DNA of 64,000 bases, taken from Microbacterium sp. AG238. Lineage in GTDB: Bacteria; Actinomycetota; Actinomycetes; Actinomycetales; Microbacteriaceae. Of this stretch, positions 17,602 to 26,027 are shown piece by piece. Location: NCBI RefSeq assembly GCF_003610405.1, contig NZ_RAQC01000001.1, forward strand, positions 806,001 through 870,000. The letters run 5' to 3'. Both the position numbers and the translations under genes were made by a program. The stretch's first letter is position 1; each line of letters begins with the position of its first letter. The notes below the pieces were generated by a model. That model did not search any database, was not told the origin of the DNA, and worked only from the letters and a program-made list of their open reading frames with translations.

Positions 17602-18288
17602 TCATCGAACCGCGTCGAGTCGCCCGTCGAGAAGGTGATGACGCGTCCCGGCCCTCTCGGCGACGACGGGGTCGTGCGTGACCAGGACGACCGTGGTCCC
17701 TCCCCTGTGCAGTTCCGCGAACAGCTCGACCACCGCATCCGCGGCATCGCGGTGGAGAGCGCCGGTCGGCTCATCCGCGAAGACCACGTCGGGCCGGTTC
17801 ACCAACGCTCGGCAGATGCCTGCACGTTGACGTTCGCCGCCCGATAGCGCCGCAGGTCGGCTGTCGCGCACGTGGCCCACTCCCAGTCGCTCGAACAGCG
17901 CGTCGACCCACCGTCGAGTTCCGCGCGCTGCAGCCCCTCGACGCGCCAGGACGGGGAGAAGCACGTTCTCCCCCACCGACAGCTCGTCGAGGAAGTCGGC
18001 GTGCTGGAAGACGAAGCCCATCCGCTCCCGCCGGAGCCGCGATGCTCGACGGTCATCGAGCTCGCCCAGGTCCACCCCGTCGAAGCGAACCCGACCACGG
18101 TCGGGCCGGTCGAGTCCGCTCAGGCAGTGCAGGAGCGTCGACTTGCCCGAACCACTCGGACCGGTGAGACAGGTGAACGACCCGGCCTCGATCTCGAGAT
18201 CGACATCATCGAGCACGACCGTCTGCGCGCCCGCGGGCGACCGGTAGGCGCGTGTGATCCCGCGAGCCGTGATCAGGGAAGTGGTCAT
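17602..18288 (-). CDS. ABC transporter ATPase, MacB/LolD type
   Basis: 228 aa. Walker A GPSGSGKSTLLHCLSGLD, Q-loop FVFQHADFLDELS, signature LSGGERQRAGICRAL, Walker B DVVFADEPTGALH and H-loop LVTHDP. This subtype pairs with FtsX/MacB-like permeases and drives extracytoplasmic mechanotransmission or export of peptides and drugs. The ATG at 18288 overlaps the permease stop by ATGA. Last gene of the TetR-controlled operon that starts at 22978. Confidence 0.95.
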   Translation of the reverse strand: MTTSLITARGITRAYRSPAGAQTVVLDDVDLEIEAGSFTCLTGPSGSGKSTLLHCLSGLDRPDRGRVRFDGVDLGELDDRRASRLRRERMGFVFQHADFLDELSVGENVLLPVLARRGAAARGTRRWVDALFERLGVGHVRDSRPAALSGGERQRAGICRALVNRPDVVFADEPTGALHRDAADAVVELFAELHRGGTTVVLVTHDPVVAERAGTRHHLLDGRLDAVR

Positions 18289-20639
18289 GAGACGTCCTTC
18301 CGTCGGAACGCGGTCGTCACGGGAGAGGGGATCGACGCGGACACGGCGCTGGATGCTGCCACCGCCACGACGGCGATCGCCACGGTCACCGCAGCAGGCA
18401 GAGCATCGGAGGGGAGCGCGACCGCTCCCCCGCCCAGCGCCGAGAGGATCGCGCCGAGAGCCGCCGGCGCGAGGGCTTCGGCGGCGACGACGCCCAGGGG
18501 TGCAGCGAAGGCGGCGACGATGACCGCGCGCAGCGCGACCGTCGCGCGCACGGAACCCGCGGTGAAGCCGATCGTGCGCAGAGCGCGGAGCCCGCGCCGG
18601 TCTCGCACCGACTCGAGCCGGGTGAGCAGCAGGACAACCAGTATCAGCACGCCCGCGGCGAAAGAGGCTGCTCCGATCGCGGACGCCCGCAGGGTTTCGA
18701 TCGTGCCACCGAGCGTCTGCTCGACGAACCGGCCGACGCTCGTGACCGTCGCCGTCGGATGGCGCGCCTCGAGATCCGAGACCACGCGCTGGACGTCGCT
18801 CCCCGGCGCGACGTCTGCGGTGACCGTCTGCCAGGCGACGGGCCCCGGCACCGCCCCGCGCAGTGTCCGGGCCGAGCGCCCGCCGTTGGTGATGTCCTGG
18901 TAGAGGCCCGTGATCTCGACATCGCTCCGGGGCCCCTCGTCGCCGCCGAGTCGCACCGTGTCGCCGATACCCACGCCCCACGTCTGCGCCGCGAGGAGCG
19001 ACAGTGCGACCTCGTCGTCGCGGCCCGGCTCGTGCCCGGAGCTGTACATCGGCGACGGGACGGATGCGTCGACCGTCTCGATCACGAGGTCGGCCTCGTA
19101 CCCGGCGGCCGCGACCGCCACCCGCCGACTCGTCGACATCGCCGACCGCACGACGTGGGGGGCGTCTCGCAGGTCGTCGAGCACCGCCGCCGCTGTGCCG
19201 CTGGGAGCGGTGGCCGGAACGAAGACACGCACATCGCTCTGACCGATGCCCATCGTGGCGACGAAGTCGGGCGACGCGACCGTCTGGGCGAGGCGCAACG
19301 GGACGACCGCGATGACCATCGCGATCACGACAATGCCGAGCAGGAGAACGGTGCCCGCGGGGCGCGTGAGCCTCGACCGGATGCCCAGCCACAGAGGCAC
19401 GGGTACGAGGGCCGAAGCGGGCAGCCAGGTCGCCGGTGGCGCGCCGGAGCGCTGCGTCGCCGCCACCGGGCTCAGTCGTCTGACCCGGCGCAGGACGAGC
19501 GCGGCCGAGCAGATCGTGGCGACCAGGACCGTCGCGCCGGCGCCGACGGCCACGGCCGCCGCCATCGTGCCGGGCGCGCCCCCGGTGTCGGCCACCACAC
19601 CCGCCGTCAGAACAGCCGTCAGTGGAACGGCCGCTCCCATGCCGAGACCGACCCCCACGGCCGCGACGACGGCGTACCGCACCAGGTACTCGCCGACGAC
19701 ACGGGCGGACGAGAACCCGAGCATGCGCAGCAGCACGATGCGCGAACGCTCGTTCTCGAGGGTGGTGAGGATGACCAGCCGGAGGCACAGGGCACTCACC
19801 GCGAAGACGACCAGGGCGACGAGCAGAAGGCACGCCGCGACGACGCCGTCTGTGATCGAGCCGATCAGACGCAGAAGCGCGCCGTCGACCGCGGGGCCGT
19901 CCGCCGGCAGGCCCGCCGCGCGGTAGGCGTCGGCGAGCGCGACCGCATCGCCGTCGGTCTGGAAGGTGACGATGCTCTGCTGCGGCAACACAGCGGCGAG
20001 CTCCGCCCAGTCGGCGTCGTGCAGCAGGAAGCGTTTGGAGTTGACGATGCCCGGATTCATCTGGGCGTCCCGGAGGCGATCGGCGATCACGAAGCTACGG
20101 GTCGATCCGCCGACCGCGACGCTGATGGTGTCCCCCGGTTCGAGGTCGTACTCGCGCATGTAGAAGACAGGCACCGCGATCTCGCCCCGCCCCAGCGCCG
20201 GCGCGACGTCGTCGCTGCCGAGGAGGATGTCGAACCGCTCGCTCTGGGTCACGAGGAGGATCTCCATCACACCGGTGCGTGCGGCGTCGCTTCGACCATC
20301 GAGCACCAACCCCGCGTTCTCGAGTCGGAGCACGGTGGCGACCTGATGATCACGGACCTCGGGCCGCGATGCGGCGAACGCCGCGATCTCAGCGGAGTCG
20401 ACGGGCCCGGCGTGCATCTGCACCCAGTCCGGGGCTTCGGAGGCGGCGAAGAGACGTTCGGCGCCTCCCGCGACCGCTGCCCAGGTGACTGCGCCGGCGC
20501 TCGCGCTCGCTGCCGTCAGGGCGGTGAGGATCAGCAGGGCGGCCGAGGCCAGCGGCGCTCGACGCAGCGCGGCGATGCGGGTCGGGAGAGCACGGCGACG
20601 CAGCTCGCCGGTTCGTGGCGGCCGCATCCTCAGTCCCAT
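18285..20639 (-). CDS. FtsX-family ABC permease with large ectodomain
   Basis: 784 aa from ATG 20639. Topology: one N-terminal TM (LASAALLILTALTAASASAG), a periplasmic-side domain of about 200 residues, a group of TM helices (VAACLLLVALVVFAVSALCL and following), a second ectodomain, and a final FtsX set (SFAAGVLILVVLLLTRLESV, VALRAVIVAAFAAPLGVVAA). Two FtsX repeats with large external loops are typical of BceB/MacB-like or Mycobacterium-style antimicrobial exporters. Overlaps the TetR stop upstream and the ATPase start downstream. Substrate unknown. Confidence 0.88.
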   Translation of the reverse strand: MGLRMRPPRTGELRRRALPTRIAALRRAPLASAALLILTALTAASASAGAVTWAAVAGGAERLFAASEAPDWVQMHAGPVDSAEIAAFAASRPEVRDHQVATVLRLENAGLVLDGRSDAARTGVMEILLVTQSERFDILLGSDDVAPALGRGEIAVPVFYMREYDLEPGDTISVAVGGSTRSFVIADRLRDAQMNPGIVNSKRFLLHDADWAELAAVLPQQSIVTFQTDGDAVALADAYRAAGLPADGPAVDGALLRLIGSITDGVVAACLLLVALVVFAVSALCLRLVILTTLENERSRIVLLRMLGFSSARVVGEYLVRYAVVAAVGVGLGMGAAVPLTAVLTAGVVADTGGAPGTMAAAVAVGAGATVLVATICSAALVLRRVRRLSPVAATQRSGAPPATWLPASALVPVPLWLGIRSRLTRPAGTVLLLGIVVIAMVIAVVPLRLAQTVASPDFVATMGIGQSDVRVFVPATAPSGTAAAVLDDLRDAPHVVRSAMSTSRRVAVAAAGYEADLVIETVDASVPSPMYSSGHEPGRDDEVALSLLAAQTWGVGIGDTVRLGGDEGPRSDVEITGLYQDITNGGRSARTLRGAVPGPVAWQTVTADVAPGSDVQRVVSDLEARHPTATVTSVGRFVEQTLGGTIETLRASAIGAASFAAGVLILVVLLLTRLESVRDRRGLRALRTIGFTAGSVRATVALRAVIVAAFAAPLGVVAAEALAPAALGAILSALGGGAVALPSDALPAAVTVAIAVVAVAASSAVSASIPSPVTTAFRRKDVS

Positions 20640-21283
20640 GACCAACCGGCGAGGACGACTCCGAGGGCGACGTCGAACTGACGCGCGGGATCGGGACTCC
20701 ATCCGGCCCGCGCGAGCATCTCGAGATGCGGGGTCGGCACGGACTCGGCCGGACGGGATTCCTCGGCGAGACGGCGACCCGCCCCGGCAGACGGCGCCGT
20801 GTCGCGTCCCGCGGGGGGTGTGTACTCCCCCAGGGCGGACGCGACCGTGAGCATGACGAGCGTGTTCACGAGGTCGCCGAGGCCCGCGGCGACGGGGGCG
20901 CCGGCAGCGATGATGCGGCCGAGGGCGTCGTCGGCCCACCGCAGGGCGCCGGGTGAGGAGATGGGCCGGGTCGCGACCACCGGGATGAGGTGGGGATGCC
21001 GCGAGAGCCCGAACCGGATGCCGCGCATGACATCGGCCGCGTATGCCCGCCAGTCCCCGGCATCCTCGAGGTCGGGCAGCTCGCAGCCCACCCAGAACCT
21101 GTCGGCCACGGCATCCACGACGTCACCCTTGTCGGCGAAGTGCCGGTAGAGCGCCATCGGATCGACTCCCAGCGCGGAGCTGAGCCGTCGCATGGTCAAG
21201 GCCTCGACCCCGCCCTGGTCGATGATGTCCGCCGCCGCCGCGACGGCCTGCTCGCGCGTGAAACGTGCCGGGCGAGGAGACAT
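20630..21283 (-). CDS. TetR-family repressor of the two-transporter operon
   Basis: 217 aa. The N-terminal helix-turn-helix reads FTREQAVAAAADIIDQGGVE then ALTMRRLSSALGVDPMALYR and HFADKGDVVDAV; the C-terminal part (from WRAYAADVMRGIRFGLSRHP) resembles the TetR_C ligand domain of tetracycline-type repressors. ATG at 21283 overlaps the permease stop by ATGA. It lies inside the operon it probably controls: a 13-bp TetR-like dyad sits on the promoter before the first gene. A longer frame to 21784 is only read-through of the shadow strand. Confidence 0.92.
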   Translation of the reverse strand: MSPRPARFTREQAVAAAADIIDQGGVEALTMRRLSSALGVDPMALYRHFADKGDVVDAVADRFWVGCELPDLEDAGDWRAYAADVMRGIRFGLSRHPHLIPVVATRPISSPGALRWADDALGRIIAAGAPVAAGLGDLVNTLVMLTVASALGEYTPPAGRDTAPSAGAGRRLAEESRPAESVPTPHLEMLARAGWSPDPARQFDVALGVVLAGWSWD

Positions 21284-22044
21284 CACGACCACCGTCCGCG
21301 CCGCGAGAACGCGACCACGGCGCCGACCGCGAAGGCGCCGGCGAAGGCGAACAGAACGGCCACGGAGGCGAGGATGTCGTGCAGTCCGGCCCCGTCGAGA
21401 CTCAATGCGCTCAGCGCGTCGAGCGCCCAGAAGGCGGGTGACACCGGCGCCACGGCCCGCAGCGCCTCGGGTAGCGCGGCGACCGGTCCGAATGCCCCGC
21501 CGAGTCCGGCCATGAGCATCGCCACGATGCTGCAGACGGCGAGCGCCTGGTCCTGAGTCGCGAAGGCGCCCACCACCAGCACACCGAAGGCGACCATGAC
21601 GAGCGAGAACGCGAAGCCGACGACGGCGATCCCCATCCAGGAGCCGGCGGGACGGTACCCGAAGAGGACGACGCCCCCGCCGAGCACGACACCGAGTTGG
21701 AGCAGCTGGGCGACGAAGGCGGCGAGCGCCTTCCCCGCCAGGAGCGAGGGGAGGCCCGCCGGCGAGATCCGCAATCGTTCCCACGTTCCCGACTGCATGT
21801 CGCGGTGGAACGCCACGACGATCTGCTGGACGCAGAGCATGGCGAACAGCACCGCGAGTCCGGGCACGGCGTACTGAGCGCCGGACGCACCGGCATGGCC
21901 GGTCGCCGCGAGCTGAGCGCTCGCTCCCGGCAACAGGAACGGTACGAACAGCAGCGGGATCACGATCATCACCAGGATCGGGGCGGGATCGCGCCGCAGG
22001 ATGCGGGCATCGATCGCCGCGACAGCAAGGCTACGCCGCAACAC
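21283..22044 (-). CDS. ABC-2 type permease (DrrB-like)
   Basis: 253 aa with six TM helices, including ILVMIVIPLLFVPFLLPGAS, VLAVLFAMLCVQQIVVAF-like segments and the ABC-2 signature region RDMQSGTWERLRISPAGLPS preceding FVAQLLQLGVVLGGGVVLFG. The fold and the partner ATPase match daunorubicin-type exporters. Overlaps the ATPase gene by 14 nt, which places both under coupled translation. Confidence 0.92.
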   Translation of the reverse strand: MLRRSLAVAAIDARILRRDPAPILVMIVIPLLFVPFLLPGASAQLAATGHAGASGAQYAVPGLAVLFAMLCVQQIVVAFHRDMQSGTWERLRISPAGLPSLLAGKALAAFVAQLLQLGVVLGGGVVLFGYRPAGSWMGIAVVGFAFSLVMVAFGVLVVGAFATQDQALAVCSIVAMLMAGLGGAFGPVAALPEALRAVAPVSPAFWALDALSALSLDGAGLHDILASVAVLFAFAGAFAVGAVVAFSRRGRWS

Positions 22045-22978
22045 CGTCTGCCCCCTCGCTTGCCGTGTCGGCGCCGTCCAGCAGGCGCAGGTAGGCGGTC
22101 TCGAGCGATGATCGCCGGATGTCGACCTCGACGACTCGCCCGCCGTTCGCGGTCACCTCGTCGATGCCTCGAGCGAGCAGCCGGCCTGGATCAGTGCCGT
22201 CGGCCACACCCACGAGCCACTCACCCGTCCGTCGCCACGGCGGAGACACCTGATACGCCTCGCCGCCGACCGTGCGGAGCGCGACCCGGGCTGAGCCCCA
22301 GCGGGCGATGACCGCATCGACCGTCCCGAGGTCGCGGATCCGTCCGCCTCGGAGGAACGCGACGTCCGCTCCGAGACGCTCAACCTCATCGAGGTGATGC
22401 GTCGTGTACAGGACGGCCGCGCCGTCATCAGCGAGCGACCGCACGAGGTCGACGATGCGAGCGCGAGAGCTGACATCGGCGGCGACGGTCGGCTCATCGA
22501 GGAAGAGGGCGGCCGGTCGGTGCACCAGGGCCATGGCCGTGTGAAGCCGCCGACGCTGTCCCCCGCTCAGGCGGTCTGCGCGGCGATCCGCGACCGCATC
22601 GAGGTCGAGGGCCGAGATCAGCTCGTCGACCCGCACACGCGATGCGCCGCCGCGCACACCGTACAGCGCACCGAATCCGGCGAGGTTCTCCCGCAGGGTG
22701 AGGGTGGGATAGACCCCCGTGTCCTGCGGGGCGCATCCGACGAGCGCCGCGAAGCCGGGCGCATCGGGCGACAGGCCCGCCACCGACACCCCACCGGCGT
22801 CGGGGCGCAAACGGCCGGTCGCAATGGCGACGAAGGTCGTCTTGCCCGCGCCGTTGGGCCCGAGCAGGGCCGTCACCTGCCCCGGCTCGATGTGGATCTC
22901 GGCATCCGTCAGCACCGGCCGCGATCCGAATCGCTTTCGGACGCGGTCGATGTGCACGCCGGATTCTCTCGCGGACAT
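22031..22978 (-). CDS. ABC transporter ATPase, DrrA-like
   Basis: 315 aa. Walker A GPNGAGKTTFVAIATGRLR, Q-loop VGCAPQDTGVYPTLTLRENL, signature LSGGQRRRLHTAMAL, Walker B ALFLDEPTVAADV and H-loop TTHHLDE, followed by a C-terminal extension of about 90 residues as in DrrA. First gene of the five-gene operon. The probable promoter has TACAAT as -10, embedded in a TetR-type palindrome; the start codon follows a gaggggac Shine-Dalgarno. Confidence 0.94.
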   Translation of the reverse strand: MSARESGVHIDRVRKRFGSRPVLTDAEIHIEPGQVTALLGPNGAGKTTFVAIATGRLRPDAGGVSVAGLSPDAPGFAALVGCAPQDTGVYPTLTLRENLAGFGALYGVRGGASRVRVDELISALDLDAVADRRADRLSGGQRRRLHTAMALVHRPAALFLDEPTVAADVSSRARIVDLVRSLADDGAAVLYTTHHLDEVERLGADVAFLRGGRIRDLGTVDAVIARWGSARVALRTVGGEAYQVSPPWRRTGEWLVGVADGTDPGRLLARGIDEVTANGGRVVEVDIRRSSLETAYLRLLDGADTASEGADGVAA

Positions 22979-22999
22979 CCCGTCCCCTCTCGCTCAATA

Positions 23000-23012
23000 T
23001 CTACATTGTAGA
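23000..23012. promoter_or_regulatory. TetR-type operator over the operon promoter
   Basis: Perfect dyad TCTACA-T-TGTAGA. On the minus strand it contains the -10-like hexamer TACAAT, about 26 nt before the ATG of the first gene at 22978. A bound repressor would block polymerase. The obvious candidate is the TetR gene two genes downstream. Confidence 0.7.
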
Positions 23013-24347
23013 CTAACGAGCGACGGGTTGCTCATTCCCCAGGCTCGCGGCGGGCCCCCGCTCGTTCGCGGGCAGATCTACACGGCGCGCGACGCCCGCC
23101 ACGACCGACTCGAGCGGACCCCGGCCCCGGCTGAGCGCCCACATGGTGCACGCCGCGAGAAGCACCCCCATGCTGGCGATCCAGAACCAGGCACTGACGG
23201 CGGGATCGCCATCCCCCGAAGCGAGACCGGGGGCAAGGGCGAACGGCGAGACCAGGACCGCGAACGAGACGACATGGGCCGTGTACGCGGTGAGGGGCAT
23301 CGACCCCACGGCGGCAAGCGGCACGAGCAGCGCGCGCAGCGGACGAGCGAGGAGCAAGCACGCGCCGATGACGGCGACGGCGAATCCGCCCGAACCGACG
23401 ATCTCCCACGTTCCCCCGGAATGCGGCGCGACGCCCCACGCTTGAGAGAGCGTGGCTCCGAGGTCGACTTCGCTCAGACGCTCCAGGTAGCCGCGTGTAT
23501 CGGGACCGATCGGCGAGGACGATTCCGGCAGAAGCGACGACGTCCCGGCGGAGGACAGCGCGGATAGCGACGACGAGGAGCTGTCCCAGCCCGATAGCCA
23601 ACCGCGCACCGTCCCGTTGAACGCGTCGCCGAGCCCGTAGCCTACGGCGGCGAACCCGACACCCGATCCGAACAGCACCGCCGCGTTCCGCACCCGGTCG
23701 AGCCGCAGCCGCCCGAGTGCCATCCCGGCGAGAACCAGGGAAAGCCACACGGTCAGCGGGTAGGAGCCGCTGATGAGGAAGTCGACCGCGGTGCCGCCGA
23801 TTCCCTGGGGGATGCCGGTACCCGCGAGCGTCACCGCACGCAGGAGCGCGAGGAGGGACGGCCCCGCTACGGCGATGGCGACCGCGGCGAGCGCGAGGGT
23901 GCGTCGACGGAGCCCGAGGAAGGGTATGAGGATGAGGAACACGATGCCGTAGATGGGCAGGATGACGGCGATCGTGCTGCCGAGCATCTCCAGTGCGAGG
24001 CCGAGGGCGAGGACGACGAGGGCACGGCCGGCCATACGCAGACGAGCGGACCGCAACGCTTCTCCCCGAGGCGGCTGCCCGCGGCCGGTCGCGAGCGCGA
24101 CCGAGATACCGGCGACCACTGCGAAGAGGATGGCGGAGCGCCCCTGGACGAGCGCGGCGATGTCCGGCCCCTCGGGACCGGCGACCATCCACACGATCCC
24201 GACGTGCGCGCCGATCATGCCGAAGATCGCGAGACCGCGCGCCACATCGACGCCCATGAGCCGAGGCGGGCGGCCGACGTCGCGCCACCGATCCCGCAGC
24301 GGCGGCCTGAGCTTCACGGCGGGTCGATCGGTCGGAATGGACGGCAT
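23013..24347 (-). CDS. Multi-TM acyltransferase-like protein (DUF1624/DUF418 type)
   Basis: 444 aa from ATG 24347 (an in-frame GTG at 24353 is also possible). Roughly ten TM helices. The start VDVARGLAIFGMIGAHVGIV and the following SAILFAVVAGISVALATGRG match the heparan-alpha-glucosaminide N-acetyltransferase-like fold; the end carries GRGPLESVVAGVARR, the RGPxE motif of DUF418. Such proteins move acyl groups across the membrane to envelope sugars. It is a paralogue of the gene at 26024. Substrate unknown. A Ser-rich loop (about residues 270-290) is unusual. Confidence 0.8.
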   Translation of the reverse strand: MPSIPTDRPAVKLRPPLRDRWRDVGRPPRLMGVDVARGLAIFGMIGAHVGIVWMVAGPEGPDIAALVQGRSAILFAVVAGISVALATGRGQPPRGEALRSARLRMAGRALVVLALGLALEMLGSTIAVILPIYGIVFLILIPFLGLRRRTLALAAVAIAVAGPSLLALLRAVTLAGTGIPQGIGGTAVDFLISGSYPLTVWLSLVLAGMALGRLRLDRVRNAAVLFGSGVGFAAVGYGLGDAFNGTVRGWLSGWDSSSSSLSALSSAGTSSLLPESSSPIGPDTRGYLERLSEVDLGATLSQAWGVAPHSGGTWEIVGSGGFAVAVIGACLLLARPLRALLVPLAAVGSMPLTAYTAHVVSFAVLVSPFALAPGLASGDGDPAVSAWFWIASMGVLLAACTMWALSRGRGPLESVVAGVARRVDLPANERGPAASLGNEQPVAR

Positions 24348-24454
24348 GGACACGACAGCCTCTCCTCGGCGATGGGCCGGACGACGGACGGGCACGTCCG
24401 ATGTCTGTCCACCGGGGGCCCGCCCCGACCGTAGGGCGGTGCCCTGTGCGCGGA

Positions 24455-25216
24455 TTAAGCGCGTGCCGCGTACCGGACGAGGCGTGGGTCTACCACGCCA
24501 GGCCGATCGATCCACGCGCGCACGATGTCGGCAACGGCCGCGGGAGAGGACAACGGCCACGAATGTCCCGCGCGAGGCACGAAGGCCGCTTCGGACTCGA
24601 GCCCGGCGGCCGTCAACCGCCTCGTGAGCATGACGGCGGAGCGCCGGCAGTGCGCCGATTCGCGCTGTCCCGCCAGCGCGAGGACTCGGGTCGAAGCCAG
24701 CTCCACGCCGGCGAGCGACACGCCCGCGAGAACCTGTCGGCTCAGCCGAGAGTAGTCGCCGATCCGCACCGGCCGCGTCGACGCCAGATGCGCACGGCGC
24801 AGATCGTCGGACAGCCGCATCTCTCGGGCGAGCAGCCGGTGCGTGAACGGCATCGCCATGACCGGCCAGCTCATCACATCCAGAAGCCGACCCCACCACG
24901 GCACTGGCGACGTGCTGATCCCGGTGAGCACGGCGGCGTCGACCAGGGCGGGATGCCGCGCGATCAGACGCAGCGCGACGTCCGCGCCCAGCGAGAACCC
25001 CACGACGTGCACGCGACCCAGACCTCGCTCGCGCAGTGCTCGCGACACGGCATCTGCGGCGTCGTCCATCGTCGTCCACCGTCGATGGCGCTCGGCGCCG
25101 TGCGCGGGCAGATCGAGAGCCAGCATGTGGCGCTCATCTCCGAGGAGAGTCATATGCGGAGTCCATGACACCGCGGCGAGCCCGCCGCCATGGAGGAAGA
25201 CGATCGGGGTGCGCAT
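24455..25216 (-). CDS. Alpha/beta hydrolase
   Basis: 253 aa from ATG 25216. Oxyanion strand FLHGGGLAAVSWTPHM, nucleophile elbow VVGFSLGADVALRL with Ser, and catalytic His in RAGHSWPLSSPAAV. No signal peptide, so it acts in the cytoplasm. It lies between two acyltransferase-like membrane proteins and opposite a DUF998 gene, so a role in lipid or acyl metabolism is possible but unproven. The frame extends upstream to 25366, but that part overlaps the divergent gene and is unlikely to be translated. Confidence 0.85.
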   Translation of the reverse strand: MRTPIVFLHGGGLAAVSWTPHMTLLGDERHMLALDLPAHGAERHRRWTTMDDAADAVSRALRERGLGRVHVVGFSLGADVALRLIARHPALVDAAVLTGISTSPVPWWGRLLDVMSWPVMAMPFTHRLLAREMRLSDDLRRAHLASTRPVRIGDYSRLSRQVLAGVSLAGVELASTRVLALAGQRESAHCRRSAVMLTRRLTAAGLESEAAFVPRAGHSWPLSSPAAVADIVRAWIDRPGVVDPRLVRYAARA

Positions 25217-25307
25217 GGCGTCACCATAGGTCAGCCGTCTCCCGGATCGCTCGGCGCGCGACTCGATGCTTACCCGAGCCATATCCCGTCCGCCTAACCT
25301 CCGGGGC

Positions 25308-26027
25308 GTGCGCGCGCCGACCCCGACCGACACCATCGCCCACGTGCTCTTCGTCTCGGCGGCCATCGCATACTCAGGCGTGATGTGGGAGGCCCTCGCC
25401 GGCTACCCGCTCGACCCCGCCCGCGCGTATCTGTCCGAGCTTGCAGCCGAGAATCAGCCGACGAGCGCGGTCTTCCGCAGCCTCGATGCGCTGACCGGCG
25501 TGCTGGTGCTGATCGCGATGTCACTGCACCGCTCTCGATGGATCTCGGCAGCGGCGGACGTGACGGCGCGCTGGTCGGCGATGTTGCTCGGCGCTTTCGC
25601 GGCGCTCACCGTCGCCGACTCCCTCGTGCCTCTGGCCTGCGCCGGTTCGGCGGATGCAGCCTGCGCCGCTTCCGATGCGGCGGGAACGCTCGGGCTCGCC
25701 CACCAGGTGCACGCCGTGACGAGCTCGAGCGCGCTCGCCGCCGCGACAGCGTCGGCGGTGCTTCTCGCACTCGCGACCGGAAGACGACGCGGAGCAAGCC
25801 CCCGCGCCCGACCCGCCTCGCGAGTCTTGCGCCTCTGTCTCCGTGGGGGCGTCATCGTCTTCGTCGGAACGACGGTCGGGGTCAGCCTTCTGGCCGTCCT
25901 CAGCGCGAGCTCGGGCACACTGCCCGACGGGGGCGGCTATCTCCAGCGAGCCCAGGTCGTCCTCCTGAGCGTCTACATCGCCGCATTCCCCGCCGTGATG
26001 AGCACACTGGCCCGGAGGCGGGTATGA
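25308..26027 (+). CDS. DUF998 membrane protein
   Basis: 239 aa with six TM helices (AHVLFVSAAIAYSGVMWEAL; ALTGVLVLIAMSLHRSRW; SAMLLGAFAALTVADSLVPL and others). The second helix is followed by YPLDPARAYLSELAAEN, typical of DUF998, and a Cys pair sits in the outside loop. GTG 25308 was chosen because a TAACCT hexamer (25295-25300) lies 7 nt upstream, as for other leaderless starts here. Its stop overlaps the next gene's ATG (ATGA). Function unknown. Confidence 0.82.
   Translation: MRAPTPTDTIAHVLFVSAAIAYSGVMWEALAGYPLDPARAYLSELAAENQPTSAVFRSLDALTGVLVLIAMSLHRSRWISAAADVTARWSAMLLGAFAALTVADSLVPLACAGSADAACAASDAAGTLGLAHQVHAVTSSSALAAATASAVLLALATGRRRGASPRARPASRVLRLCLRGGVIVFVGTTVGVSLLAVLSASSGTLPDGGGYLQRAQVVLLSVYIAAFPAVMSTLARRRV

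Noticed and set aside
17602..19833. Extended 743-aa version of the ABC ATPase
   Set aside because: The first 500 or so residues are the out-of-frame image of the FtsX permease; the ATPase begins at 18288 with an ATGA overlap.
24448..24465. TTAAG-containing sequence before the 24347 gene as a third response-regulator site
   Set aside because: Only CTTAA is shared with the lysX and regulator elements, too little to claim a site.
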